Assembly (NCBI GenBank): GCA_963747735.1
Contig: CAVVGE010000006.1
Location: forward strand, 186,001 to 250,000
Source: AP-15 sp963747735
Lineage (GTDB): Bacteria > Pseudomonadota > Alphaproteobacteria > ATCC43930 > CGMCC-115725
Reading direction: 5' to 3'
Length of the DNA: 64,000 nt
A program made the translations under genes and the position numbers. Under the pieces are notes generated by a model. The model ran no database searches. It saw nothing but the letters and a program-made list of their open reading frames with translations, and was not told the DNA's origin. Within the stretch, counting starts at the first letter, position 1. Each line of letters begins with the position of its first letter. This document shows, one piece after another, positions 43,577 to 51,141 of this stretch.

Positions 43577-45195
43577 CCCGCCCTGCGGCGGCGGTTTTGC
43601 TGCGACGGCTGGTCAAAGGGACGGCCTGGATAGTGCTGTGGGGCACCGTCCCGGCCCTCGCGCAACCGCCGCCATCCGACCCGGATATGCCCGCCGCACG
43701 CTGGGCGGCCGAAGAGGTCGAGCACCATCAGGTGGCGGATTTCAATCGCCGATGCGGTCGCCTCGATCCGAACCGGGACGCCGGCGCCCGCTGGTCCGAC
43801 CCGTGCCGGACGATCCATCCCGGCGATCTCGCTGTACTTCTCCTCGGGTCCGATGTGCCGCGCGAAGGGGTGCGCATCGAGGGCGCCAGGATCGACGGTA
43901 ATCTCGACCTGACCGCCGCCACGATCGGACACGAGGTGTCGATCGTGGGCTCCCGCCTCGATGGCGGGATCAGCCTCACCCGGGCGGTGCTCGACGGCCG
44001 TCTGATGCTCGACGGAACGCGCATCACCGGTTTGTTCGACGGCAGGCGGCTGCATGCGCAAAGCGATCTCTTGATGCGCTATGGCGCCGACGCAAAAGGC
44101 CAGGTCGTGCTCGTCGACGCAAAAATCGACGGCAATCTCGACCTCGAAGGATCGCATTTCGAACAGCCGATAAAAGCGGACCGCCTGCGGGTCGCCGGCA
44201 CCCTGTTCATGAACAATCACGCCGTGTTCGACGGCGATGTCTTTCTTCATTATGCGACCATCGACGGCAACCTCGAAATGGAGACCTCGGCGTTTGCGGC
44301 TGGCCTCAAGGCCGAGGGGTTAAAAATATCGCATCATCTTTTTATGGTGAATGCCGTCTTTAAGCAGGCGGTGAATATTCCCTATGCGCATGTCTCCGGC
44401 AATGTCGACCTGAGTGGCGGGGCTTTCACCCAGATCGACTTGTCGGAAGCGGCAATCGCGCAGACGCTGATTTTGCAAAGCTCGTTCGGGACGGCGAAAT
44501 GGTCGCGGCCCGGCGGGCGCCCGGCGCTGCTCACGCTGCGCAACGCCCATGCCGACACGGTCCAGGAGGTGATCGGCTCCTGGCCCGAGCGTTTGGATCT
44601 GGACGGTTTCAGCTACGCGCGCCTCGGCGGGTACGGCAGCACCGGCGCCGCGAGCGGCCGTTCGACCGAAGAGTGGATCGCCTGGCTGCACAAGAGCAGC
44701 TATGCCGGCAAGCATTACGACCCGCAGCCTTATATGTATCTGGCGCAAATGCTCACCGCAGCGGGCGACCGGGACGAGGCGCTGGCGCTGCAATTTGCCG
44801 CCCGGCAGGCGGAGCGCGCGCAAGCGTGGAGCGATCGGAGCTGGGGTCGGTGGGCTTGGCTGTCGGTGCTCCGCTGGCTCTGCGGCTACGGCATCGGCAC
44901 CTACACTTTTTATGTGGTGCCGTGGGTATTCGGGTCGGCGGTGGTCGGGTTCCTGGTGCTGTTCCGCGCGCGGGCGGCCCGCAACAACGGCGTCTTTTGG
45001 TGTATCGGGGCGAGCCTCGAACGCCTGTTGCCGATCATCGAGCTGAACAAGGAGTTCGGAGAATTTTTCTACGACCCGCGGCGCGAGCGGCTGCAAGGCT
45101 GGCAGATCGCCTTTTTCTCGGCTTACGCCCTGTGGGGATGGGTGCTGGGCCTGCTGCTGGTCGCCGCGATGTCCGGGCTGACGCAGGGCACATGA
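43570..45195 (+). CDS. Exported protein with beta-solenoid-like repeats and C-terminal membrane helices
   Basis: The 541-residue product has a signal peptide (WIVLWGTVPALA) and then a repetitive region (about residues 90-310) with hydrophobic periodicity and recurring IDGNLDL/VSGNVDLSGG units: ARIDGNLDLTAATIGH, AKIDGNLDLEGSHF, ATIDGNLEMETSAF. This suggests a right-handed beta solenoid. A helical segment (YMYLAQMLTAAGDRDEALAL) and two membrane helices (YGIGTYTFYVVPWVFGSAVV and IAFFSAYALWGWVLGLLLV) follow. I know no named family. It lies 3 bp before the quinoprotein gene and may anchor or aid that exported enzyme. Confidence 0.75.
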   Translation: MLTRPAAAVLLRRLVKGTAWIVLWGTVPALAQPPPSDPDMPAARWAAEEVEHHQVADFNRRCGRLDPNRDAGARWSDPCRTIHPGDLAVLLLGSDVPREGVRIEGARIDGNLDLTAATIGHEVSIVGSRLDGGISLTRAVLDGRLMLDGTRITGLFDGRRLHAQSDLLMRYGADAKGQVVLVDAKIDGNLDLEGSHFEQPIKADRLRVAGTLFMNNHAVFDGDVFLHYATIDGNLEMETSAFAAGLKAEGLKISHHLFMVNAVFKQAVNIPYAHVSGNVDLSGGAFTQIDLSEAAIAQTLILQSSFGTAKWSRPGGRPALLTLRNAHADTVQEVIGSWPERLDLDGFSYARLGGYGSTGAASGRSTEEWIAWLHKSSYAGKHYDPQPYMYLAQMLTAAGDRDEALALQFAARQAERAQAWSDRSWGRWAWLSVLRWLCGYGIGTYTFYVVPWVFGSAVVGFLVLFRARAARNNGVFWCIGASLERLLPIIELNKEFGEFFYDPRRERLQGWQIAFFSAYALWGWVLGLLLVAAMSGLTQGT

Positions 45196-45198
45196 TGC

Positions 45199-47151
45199 GT
45201 GGCGGGCGGATTGGGACGGGTGTGTGTGCGCAGCGCCGCCGCAGCGATTTGGCTCGCCGCATGGCTGGCGCCTGGCGTTGCGTTTGCGGCGGAGGCCGCG
45301 GGCGGGGTCGCCGACTGGCCTTATTACGGCGGCGATGCGGGCGGCGAGCGATATTCGCCGCTGACGCAAATCGACAAGAAAAATGTCGGGCAGCTGAAGA
45401 TCGCTTGGGAATACCACACCGGCGACGTGTCCGACGGCAGCGGCGGCCGGCGCAAGAGTGCCTTCGAGGCGACGCCGATCGTCGCCTTTGGCACGATGTA
45501 TGTGACGACACCCTTCAGCCGCGTCGTGGCGCTCGATCCGGAGACCGGCACGGAAAAATGGCGGTTCGATCCGCAGATCGACCTTCGGGCGCCCTATTCC
45601 GAAGGCTTGATCAGCCGCGGCGTCACGTTGTGGACCGATCCGGCGAAATCCGCCGGCCAGCCCTGCCGGCGCCGGGTATTTCTGGCGACGATCGATGCGC
45701 GGCTCTTTGCGCTCGACGCCGCGACCGGCAGGCCTTGCGCCGCTTTCGGCGGTTCCGGCCAGATCGACCTGAAGCGCGGCATCGCCAACATTATTCGCCC
45801 GGGCGAGTACGAGGAGACCTCGCCCCCGGCGGTCGTGGACGATCTCGTCATCGTCGGCTCGGGGATCGCCGACAACGACCGGGTGGCGAGCCCGAGCGGC
45901 GAAGTGCGCGGGTTCGACGCGCGCAGCGGCGCGCTGCGCTGGAGCTGGAACCCGATCCCGGCGAGCCTCGCCCCGACCGGCGCCGGCAATGCCTGGCCGC
46001 CGATTTCGGTCGATGCGGCGCGCGACCTCGTCTTTCTGCCGACCACCAGCGCCAGCCCCGACTATTCCGGCGCGCAGCGCGCGGGCGACGACAAATGGGC
46101 CGATTCCGTCGTCGCCTTGTCGGCCAGGACCGGCAAGCTCGTCTGGGGGTTCCAGCTCGTGCACCACGATCTGTGGGATTACGACACCGCCGCCCAGCCG
46201 GTTCTCGCCACCCTGCGCCGCAAGGGTGCCGAGACGCCGGTCGTCATCCAAGGGAACAAGACCGGCAATCTCTTTGTGCTCGAGCGCGCGACCGGCAAGC
46301 CGGTTTTCGGCGTCGAAGAGCGCCCGGTGCCAAAGAGCGACGCCGCCGGAGAAGATGCGTCGCCGACACAGCCCTTTCCGCTCGCGCCGCCGCCCCTCGT
46401 GCCGCAGCGCCTCGCCGCATCCGAGGCGTGGGGTGCCACACCGCAGGAGCGCGAGGCCTGTCGCGCGGCAATGGAAAAGCTGCGCTCCGACGGGATTTTC
46501 ACACCGCCGGGCGTGCGCGGGACCATCGCCTTTCCGGGCAATCTCGGGGGCATGAATTGGAGCGGCGGCGCCTTTGATCCGGTGCGGCAGATCTATGTGA
46601 CCAACGTCAACAATCTGCCGATGGAGGTGCATCTGATCCCGCGCGAGCGATACCGGGCCGCCGAAGAGGCGGCAAAGCCCGGCCGGTTTCGCGCCGAGAT
46701 CTCGCCGCAGCACGCAACGCCCTTCGGGATGAGCCGCGCGGTGCTGCATTCGCCCAAGGGCCTCCCGTGCAACCCGCCCCCCTGGGGCGAGCTCGTCGCC
46801 GTCGATCTGGCCAAGGGGACGATCCGCTGGCGGGCGCCGCTCGGCACCACCGCCGATCTGGTCAAGGAGCTGACCCCCGCGGTTCGCGGCACGCCCAATC
46901 TCGGCGGGGCGATCGTCACCGCATCCGGCCTCGTCTTTATCGCCGCGGCGATGGACGATTACCTGCGCGCCTTCGACACCGAGACCGGCGCCGAGCTGTG
47001 GAAGGCGCGGCTGCCGGCGGGCGGCCAAGCGACGCCGATGGCCTATCGCCTCAGGCCCGACGGCAAGGAGCTCGTCGTGATCGCCGCGGGCGGCCACGGC
47101 AAGCTCGGCACCAGGCTCGGCGATTCCCTGGTCGCCTTCGCCTTGCCGTAG
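45199..47151 (+). CDS. PQQ-dependent dehydrogenase, glucose-dehydrogenase type
   Basis: The 650-residue product has a signal peptide (IWLAAWLAPGVAFA) and an eight-bladed propeller of quinoprotein type. Blade motifs are WPYYGGDAGGERYSPLTQID, LKIAWEYHTGD, VVALDPETGTEKWRFDP, LVWGFQLVHHDLWDYDTAAQ, PVVIQGNKTGNLFVLERATG, NLGGMNWSGGAFDP, TPNLGGAIVTASGLVFIAAA and LRAFDTETGAELWKARLPAG. The HHDLWDYD and NLGGxxWxG blocks are typical of membrane glucose dehydrogenase relatives, but the N-terminal membrane domain is absent, so it is soluble and periplasmic. The exact polyol or sugar substrate is not certain. The start is a GTG. No pqq genes are nearby. Confidence 0.88.
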   Translation: MAGGLGRVCVRSAAAAIWLAAWLAPGVAFAAEAAGGVADWPYYGGDAGGERYSPLTQIDKKNVGQLKIAWEYHTGDVSDGSGGRRKSAFEATPIVAFGTMYVTTPFSRVVALDPETGTEKWRFDPQIDLRAPYSEGLISRGVTLWTDPAKSAGQPCRRRVFLATIDARLFALDAATGRPCAAFGGSGQIDLKRGIANIIRPGEYEETSPPAVVDDLVIVGSGIADNDRVASPSGEVRGFDARSGALRWSWNPIPASLAPTGAGNAWPPISVDAARDLVFLPTTSASPDYSGAQRAGDDKWADSVVALSARTGKLVWGFQLVHHDLWDYDTAAQPVLATLRRKGAETPVVIQGNKTGNLFVLERATGKPVFGVEERPVPKSDAAGEDASPTQPFPLAPPPLVPQRLAASEAWGATPQEREACRAAMEKLRSDGIFTPPGVRGTIAFPGNLGGMNWSGGAFDPVRQIYVTNVNNLPMEVHLIPRERYRAAEEAAKPGRFRAEISPQHATPFGMSRAVLHSPKGLPCNPPPWGELVAVDLAKGTIRWRAPLGTTADLVKELTPAVRGTPNLGGAIVTASGLVFIAAAMDDYLRAFDTETGAELWKARLPAGGQATPMAYRLRPDGKELVVIAAGGHGKLGTRLGDSLVAFALP

Positions 47152-47160
47152 GTGCCTTGA

Positions 47161-47601
47161 TCACGAGAGGGCGCGCAGATCGGCGCGCAAGCGATCGGCA
47201 TCGGCGACAAAATTCTCCACCGCCCCGTGGGTTTTCCGCCATACCGGGGTTGCGGCGGTCAGAACCGCGCGCCCGGCCGGGGTGAGGGTGAGCCGGCGGC
47301 TGCGTTTGTCGGCGTCGTCAATCGATACTTCGACAAGCCCGCGCCGCGTCAGCGGCTTCAGATTGGCGGTCAGGGTGGTGCGGTCCATCGCCAGCACCGC
47401 CGACACATCGCCGATGCTCGGTGCCGCGGTGTGGTTGAGCAGCATCAGCAGCGAAAACTGGCCATTCGTCAGCCCCATGGGCCGCAGCGTCGCGTCAAAC
47501 CGTCGCGCCACGGCCCGAGCCGCACGCCGCAGGTGCAGGCAGAGGCAGGGGCCGCGCAGCTCGTAGGCGGTTTCGTTGGCGACGGCAGAAGGATTTGACA
47601 T
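47161..47601 (-). CDS. MarR-family transcriptional regulator
   Basis: The 146-residue product has the MarR fold: dimer helices (CLHLRRAARAVARRFDATL), winged helix (LTNGQFSLLMLLNHTAAPS, DVSAVLAMDRTTLTANLKPL), the wing KRSRRLTLTPAGRAVL, and a C-terminal helix. It is convergent with the quinoprotein gene and divergent from the MoaD/ThiS-like gene; only about 40 bp separate its start from that gene. The inverted motif TTGATATCAA within TGTTGATATCAACTC (47610-47624) in that gap is a good candidate operator for it. Confidence 0.88.
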   Translation of the reverse strand: MSNPSAVANETAYELRGPCLCLHLRRAARAVARRFDATLRPMGLTNGQFSLLMLLNHTAAPSIGDVSAVLAMDRTTLTANLKPLTRRGLVEVSIDDADKRSRRLTLTPAGRAVLTAATPVWRKTHGAVENFVADADRLRADLRALS

Positions 47602-47609
47602 GGGTCAAT

Positions 47610-47624
47610 TATGTTGATATCAAC
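47610..47624. promoter_or_regulatory. Palindromic candidate MarR operator
   Basis: GTTGATATCAAC is a perfect 12-bp palindrome in the 40-bp gap between the MarR gene and the divergent MoaD/ThiS-like gene. MarR proteins commonly bind AT-rich palindromes such as TTGATATCAA next to their own gene. The role is inferred from symmetry and place. Confidence 0.6.
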
Positions 47625-47647
47625 TCTGTTACGCAACCGGATTGATC

Positions 47648-47917
47648 ATGCCCACGGTCTTTTTCACCACCGCGCTGCGGCGCTTTCTGCCCGCCTCGAC
47701 GGCCGAGGTCGAAGGCGGCACAGTCGGCGAGGCGCTCGATATTGTTTTTGGCGCGCAACCGGAATTGCGCAGCTATGTGCTCGACGATCAGGGCAGGGTG
47801 CGCCGTCACGTCGCGATCTATGTAAACGGCCGGCAGCTGACCGATCGCGCAACCCTGAGCGAGCGGGTCGGCGCGCGCGACGAAATTCATGTCTTTCAGG
47901 CGTTGTCGGGCGGCTGA
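47648..47917 (+). CDS. MoaD/ThiS-family sulfur carrier protein
   Basis: The protein is a ubiquitin-like carrier of 89 residues from the ATG at 47648, or 91 from the ATG two codons upstream. It has PTVFFTTALRRFLP at the start, TVGEALDIVFG, VAIYVNGRQLTDR and the essential C-terminal diglycine in HVFQALSGG. MoaD and ThiS carry a thiocarboxylate for molybdopterin or thiazole synthesis, but no mo or thi genes adjoin it. Instead, a BNR-repeat gene follows after 11 bp, a pairing that recurs in other bacteria for unknown reasons. Confidence 0.85.
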   Translation: MPTVFFTTALRRFLPASTAEVEGGTVGEALDIVFGAQPELRSYVLDDQGRVRRHVAIYVNGRQLTDRATLSERVGARDEIHVFQALSGG

Positions 47918-47928
47918 GGAGGGTCGCG

Positions 47929-49017
47929 ATGTCGAGCCGGCTTTATGTCGCGACCCGCAAGGGCCTCTTCGAGCTGAGGCGCGGCCAGGCGGCGTGGGAG
48001 GTCGCCGATACGCGGTTTCTCGGCGACCCGGTCTCGGCGGTGCTGCCGCTCTCCGACGGTACCGTCTATGCCGCGCTCGACCTCGGCCATTTCGGGGCGA
48101 AGCTGTGGCGGCGCGAGGCGGCCGACGACTGGCAGGAGGTCGCGGTGCCGGCCTTCCCGCCAAAGCCCGAAACCGCGGGCGACGATCCGCATCCGTGGAC
48201 GCTCGGCAAGATCTGGGTATTGGAGCCGGGCGGCGTTGCCGGGCGCCTCTGGGCCGGGACGATGCCGGGCGGCCTCTTCCGCTCCGACGACGGCGGCGAT
48301 TCCTGGTCGCTCAACGAGGCGCTGTGGCATATGCCCGAACGGCGGCAATGGGCCGGTGTGGCCGGCGGCGAGCAGCCGGGCATCAACTCGGTGCTGATCG
48401 ACCCGCGCGACCCCGCCGATATCCGGATCGGGGTCTCGACCGCCGGCGTGTGGGCGAGCCATGACGGCGGCGCCTCGTGGCAGATCATCAATCGCGGCAT
48501 GTATGCCGAATATATGCCGCCCGAGCTGCGCGAGATGCCGATCGCCCAGGACGTGCACCGGCTCGCGCGCTGCGCCGCCGAGCCCGACACCCTATGGTGC
48601 CAGCACCATAACGGCGTCTTCCGTTCCGAGGATGCCGGCGCCGACTGGCGCGAGATAACCGCGATCCGTCCGTCGAAATTCGGTTTTGCCGTCGCCGCCC
48701 ATCCGCGCGACCCGCAGACCGCCTGGTTTGTGCCGGCGGTCAAGGACGAGCGGCGCGTCCCGGTCGATGGCCGGCTCGTCGTCGCCCGCACCCGCGATGG
48801 CGGCGCGAGCTTCGAGGTATTGCGGCAGGGGCTGCCCCAGCGCCATGCCTACGACCTGGTGTGGCGCCATGCGCTGGCGGTCGACGAGACCGGCGAGCGC
48901 CTTGCCCTCGGCTCGACCAGCGGCGGGCTTTGGGTCTCCGAGGATGGCGGCGATTCCTGGACGATGCCCGAGATGCGGCTGCCGCCGATCGCGGCGGTGC
49001 GCTTCGCCCCGGCATAA
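47929..49017 (+). CDS. BNR/sialidase-like beta-propeller protein
   Basis: The 362-residue product has repeated Asp-box (BNR) motifs, SxDGGxxW-type: RSDDGGDSWSLNE, SHDGGASWQIIN, RSEDAGADWREI, RTRDGGASFEVL and VSEDGGDSWTMPEM. It starts SSRLYVATRKGLFELRRG. There is no signal peptide and the catalytic arginines of true sialidases are not evident, so it is probably a cytoplasmic propeller (VPS10/BNR-like) of unknown function. It is read with the MoaD/ThiS-like gene; the shared promoter would be that controlled by MarR. Confidence 0.85.
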   Translation: MSSRLYVATRKGLFELRRGQAAWEVADTRFLGDPVSAVLPLSDGTVYAALDLGHFGAKLWRREAADDWQEVAVPAFPPKPETAGDDPHPWTLGKIWVLEPGGVAGRLWAGTMPGGLFRSDDGGDSWSLNEALWHMPERRQWAGVAGGEQPGINSVLIDPRDPADIRIGVSTAGVWASHDGGASWQIINRGMYAEYMPPELREMPIAQDVHRLARCAAEPDTLWCQHHNGVFRSEDAGADWREITAIRPSKFGFAVAAHPRDPQTAWFVPAVKDERRVPVDGRLVVARTRDGGASFEVLRQGLPQRHAYDLVWRHALAVDETGERLALGSTSGGLWVSEDGGDSWTMPEMRLPPIAAVRFAPA

Positions 49018-49036
49018 TCGAGAAAGGACAAGAACG

Positions 49037-49465
49037 ATGCGATTTCTGATGATGGTCAAGGCGAGCCGAAACAGCGAAGCCGGGATGATGCCGGACGAAA
49101 AGATGATGGCACCGATGATGCAGTATAACGCGGAGCTGCAGCAGGCAGGAGTGCTGATCGACCTCGCCGGATTGCACCCGAGCTCGGCCGGTGCGCGGAT
49201 CGAGTTCTCCGGCGGCAAGCACACCGTTGTCGAAGGACCGTTTGCGGACCCGGAGGCGCTGGTCGCCGGCTACTGGCTGATCCGGGTGAATTCGAAACAG
49301 GAGGCGATTGCGTGGGCCGAGCGCTGCCCGCCGCCGCATGGGGATGGCGCGGACGCCGAAATCGAGCTGCGCCAATTGTTCGAGCTCGACGATTTCGAGC
49401 CGAGCGGATCGATCGACGCCGCGCGCCGGCTGGAGCAGGACCTTGCGCGCACAAATCAGCGCTGA
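49037..49465 (+). CDS. YciI-related (DGPF-domain) protein
   Basis: The 142-residue protein matches the YCII/DGPF family: MRFLMMVKASRNSEAGMMPD at the start, YNAELQQAGVLIDLAGLHPS, VVEGPFADPEALVAGYWLI (the DGPF-like motif, here EGPF) and EAIAWAERCPPP. Family members have a ferredoxin-like fold and are found near sigma factors and VOC proteins. A VOC-family gene indeed follows after 26 bp. It is cytoplasmic and of unknown reaction. Confidence 0.88.
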   Translation: MRFLMMVKASRNSEAGMMPDEKMMAPMMQYNAELQQAGVLIDLAGLHPSSAGARIEFSGGKHTVVEGPFADPEALVAGYWLIRVNSKQEAIAWAERCPPPHGDGADAEIELRQLFELDDFEPSGSIDAARRLEQDLARTNQR

Positions 49466-49491
49466 TCAACCCTGGACCGGAGGATCATCCG

Positions 49492-49902
49492 ATGCAGCTC
49501 AACTCCTATCTGACGTTCAACGGAACCTGCGAAGCGGCGTTCAAATTCTACGAGCGCTGCCTCGGCGGCAAGATCGCCATGATGATGAAGAACGCCGACT
49601 CGCCGATGGCGGCGCAGACGCCACCCGAGCGGCGTGACCAGATCATGCATGCCCGGCTGATCGCCGGCAACCAGGTGCTGATGGGGTCGGACGCACCGCC
49701 CGAGCACTACCAGCCGGCGCAAGGCTTCAACGTCTGTCTCAGCGTGGACGAGCCGGCCGAGGCGGACCGCATCTTCGCTGCACTCTCGGCCGAGGGGGAT
49801 GTCACGATGCCGATCCAGGAGACCTTCTGGGCGCGGCGCTTTGGCATGCTGACCGACCGCTTCGGCGTGCCGTGGATGGTCAATTGCGAAAAGCCCGAGT
49901 GA
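49492..49902 (+). CDS. VOC-family protein (PhnB-like)
   Basis: The 136-residue protein has the PhnB/3-demethylubiquinone-like glyoxalase fold: LNSYLTFNGTCEAAFKFYER, CLGGKIAMMMKN, IMHARLIAGNQVLMGSDAPP, GFNVCLSVDEPAEADRIFAAL and the end FWARRFGMLTDRFGVPWMVN. The ATG at 49492 has GGAGGA upstream. The YciI and VOC genes are probably one unit. The reaction is unknown. Confidence 0.9.
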   Translation: MQLNSYLTFNGTCEAAFKFYERCLGGKIAMMMKNADSPMAAQTPPERRDQIMHARLIAGNQVLMGSDAPPEHYQPAQGFNVCLSVDEPAEADRIFAALSAEGDVTMPIQETFWARRFGMLTDRFGVPWMVNCEKPE

Positions 49903-49924
49903 GATTGCCCGAGTGAGATTGCCC
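49897..49924 (+). repeat. 14-bp tandem duplication after the VOC gene
   Basis: GAGTGAGATTGCCC is present twice in direct succession (49897-49910, 49911-49924). The TGA stop of the VOC gene lies in the first copy. A third partial copy (CGGTGACCTTG) follows. It looks like a small replication-slippage duplication. Confidence 0.7.
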
Positions 49925-49988
49925 CGGTGACCTTGCGGGCGCGGCGGCGGCCCGCTATAACCGCCGCCGATTGCGGAGGCGGCGCGCG

Positions 49989-50216
49989 ATGAAAGACGGC
50001 ATCCATCCCGATTATCACGAGATCACGGTCGTGATGACCGATGGCAGCTCGTATCAGACGCGCTCGACCTATGGCAAAGCCGGCGACACATTGCGCCTCG
50101 ACATCGACCCGAAATCGCATCCGGCGTGGACCGGCGGGCAGCAGCGGCTGCTCGATACCGCCGGCCAGCTCGCCCGCTTCAACAGGCGCTTTCAGGGCTT
50201 CGCCATCAAAAAGTAA
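49989..50216 (+). CDS. rpmE: 50S ribosomal protein L31
   Basis: The 75-residue product reads MKDGIHPDYHEITVVMTDGS, then YQTRSTYGKAGDTLRLDIDP and KSHPAWTGGQQRL, ending in the FNRRFQGF tail. This is the alphaproteobacterial form of L31, which lacks the zinc-binding cysteines (MTDGSS in place of CxC). The ATG at 49989 is chosen over the in-frame start six codons upstream because MKDGIHP is the normal start. L31 bridges the two ribosomal subunits. The hsp20 leader begins about 25-60 bp downstream. Confidence 0.95.
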   Translation: MKDGIHPDYHEITVVMTDGSSYQTRSTYGKAGDTLRLDIDPKSHPAWTGGQQRLLDTAGQLARFNRRFQGFAIKK

Positions 50217-50239
50217 AGCAGGGGGTGGCCGCGGTCGCC

Positions 50240-50245
50240 CTTGAA
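50240..50245 (+). promoter_or_regulatory. Possible heat-shock sigma-32 -35 element
   Basis: CTTGAA, the -35 consensus of RpoH promoters, lies 30 bp before the first hairpin of the ROSE leader of hsp20, where a start site near 50275 would be expected. The matching -10 region (around CACCTGAG, 50263-50270) is poor, so this is only a candidate. Confidence 0.4.
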
Positions 50246-50274
50246 CGCTCTCCTCCAAGCACCACCTGAGCATC

Positions 50275-50366
50275 GTGCAGTCGCCTTTTCGGGGCTGCAC
50301 GTTGGACAGACTGGCATCCGGCTCGATGCGGGTGCCGAGATCCATATTGCTCAAAGGAGGATGTGG
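50275..50366 (+). ncRNA. ROSE-type RNA thermometer in the hsp20 leader
   Basis: Three consecutive hairpins precede hsp20: GTGCAG/CTGCAC (50275-50300), GGCATCCG/CGGGTGCC (50313-50336), and CCATATTGCTC (50342-50352) pairing with GAGGATGTGG (50357-50366). The last one hides the ribosome site (AGGAGGA, 50355-50361). It contains the TTGCT signature of ROSE elements and leaves a single unpaired G opposite the ribosome site, as in known ROSE RNAs. In that class the last hairpin melts on heating and lets translation start. The match here is by base pairing and motif, plus the gene downstream. Confidence 0.82.
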
Positions 50367-50368
50367 TC

Positions 50369-50824
50369 ATGGATCGTTTCGATTTCTCCCCGCTGTTCCG
50401 TTCGACGATTGGTTTCGACCGGCTGACGCGCCTTGTCGATGCTGCGACCCGCGTCGACGGCGCGTCCCTCACCTACCCGCCTTACAATATCGAAAAGACC
50501 GGCGAGGAAGCTTACCGGATGACGATGGCGGTCGCCGGGTTCTCGCCCGACGAGCTCGACGTCACCGTGCAGGAGAATTCGCTCTTGGTGACCGGAAAGG
50601 CGAAGGGCGAGGCAGAGGAGAGCCGCTATCTGCACCGCGGCATCGCCCGGCGCGCGTTCGAGCGCCGCTTTAGCCTCGCCGACCATATCAAGGTGGTTGG
50701 CGCCAGCCTCGACAACGGCATGCTGCATGTCGATCTGGTGCACGAGGTGCCCGAGGCGGCCAAGCCGCGCAAGATCGCGATCGGCGGCACCGGGCCGCAG
50801 GTGCTGGAGCAGAAGGCCGGCTGA
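50369..50824 (+). CDS. Small heat-shock protein Hsp20 (IbpA type)
   Basis: The 151-residue product starts at ATG 50369, 7 bases after AGGAGGA. It has the class A Hsp20 layout: MDRFDFSPLFRSTIGFDRLT, the alpha-crystallin domain with YPPYNIEKTGEEAYRMTMAV, GFSPDELDVTVQENSLLVTG, and YLHRGIARRAFERRFSLADH, then GMLHVDLVHEVPEAAKPRKI with a C-terminal I-x-I-like IAIGG. It holds unfolding proteins for refolding. Expression should be heat-induced through the ROSE leader. A strong terminator follows. Confidence 0.95.
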   Translation: MDRFDFSPLFRSTIGFDRLTRLVDAATRVDGASLTYPPYNIEKTGEEAYRMTMAVAGFSPDELDVTVQENSLLVTGKAKGEAEESRYLHRGIARRAFERRFSLADHIKVVGASLDNGMLHVDLVHEVPEAAKPRKIAIGGTGPQVLEQKAG

Positions 50825-50860
50825 TCGCCCGCGCCGAGCAAGCCTGGCCTAAATACGAGA

Positions 50861-50889
50861 CGCCCCCGGTCTTCCCGGGGGCGTTTTTT
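50861..50889 (+). terminator. Rho-independent terminator of hsp20
   Basis: A perfect 9-bp stem, CGCCCCCGG with CCGGGGGCG around a five-base loop (TCTTC), is followed directly by TTTTTT (50884-50889). It lies 37 bp after the hsp20 stop on the same strand. Confidence 0.92.
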
Positions 50890-50936
50890 GTGCGCGGTCT
50901 GTACGGACGGGATTCGGCTTGCACGCCTGCAAAATT

Positions 50937-50980
50937 CCGTCATTCCGGGGCGCGGCGCAGCCGCGAGCCCGGAACCCAAG
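50937..50980 (+). repeat. REP-like repeat, TCATTCCGGGGC type
   Basis: The sequence CCGTCATTCCGGGGCGCGGC followed by GCAGCCGCGAGCCCGGAACCC forms a hairpin (TTCCGGG with CCCGGAA; CGCGGC with GCCGCG). This is a well-known intergenic repeat in alphaproteobacteria. It lies between the convergent hsp20 and corA genes. Confidence 0.8.
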
Positions 50981-51027
50981 CACACCGGCCTGCGATGCGC
51001 TGCGATCGGCGGTGTTCATAGGTTCCG

Positions 51028-51086
51028 GGCCTGCCCCCCTGTTCAGGCCAGGGCCTGCCCCTGGCTGGAACAGGGAGGCAGGCTTT
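51028..51086 (-). repeat. Nested palindrome, AAGCCTGCC type
   Basis: On the minus strand an outer pair, GCCTGCCTCCCTGTTC with GAACAGGGGGGCAGGC, encloses an inner dyad around GCCAGGGGCAGGCCCTGGC. Its head, AAGCCTGCC, is the head of the mini-palindromes in the transposase genes, so it may be a longer or doubled member of the same family in a non-coding site. Confidence 0.65.
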
Positions 51087-51141
51087 TCGGACATCCCGGA
51101 ACGGCATTCTGTCTGGCGCAGCAATCCGCTTTTCAGCAGGC

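Noticed and set aside
44320..47097. Minus-strand open frame of 925 codons opposite the quinoprotein gene
   Set aside because: Antisense shadow of a clear PQQ dehydrogenase; composition is typical of GC-rich antisense frames.
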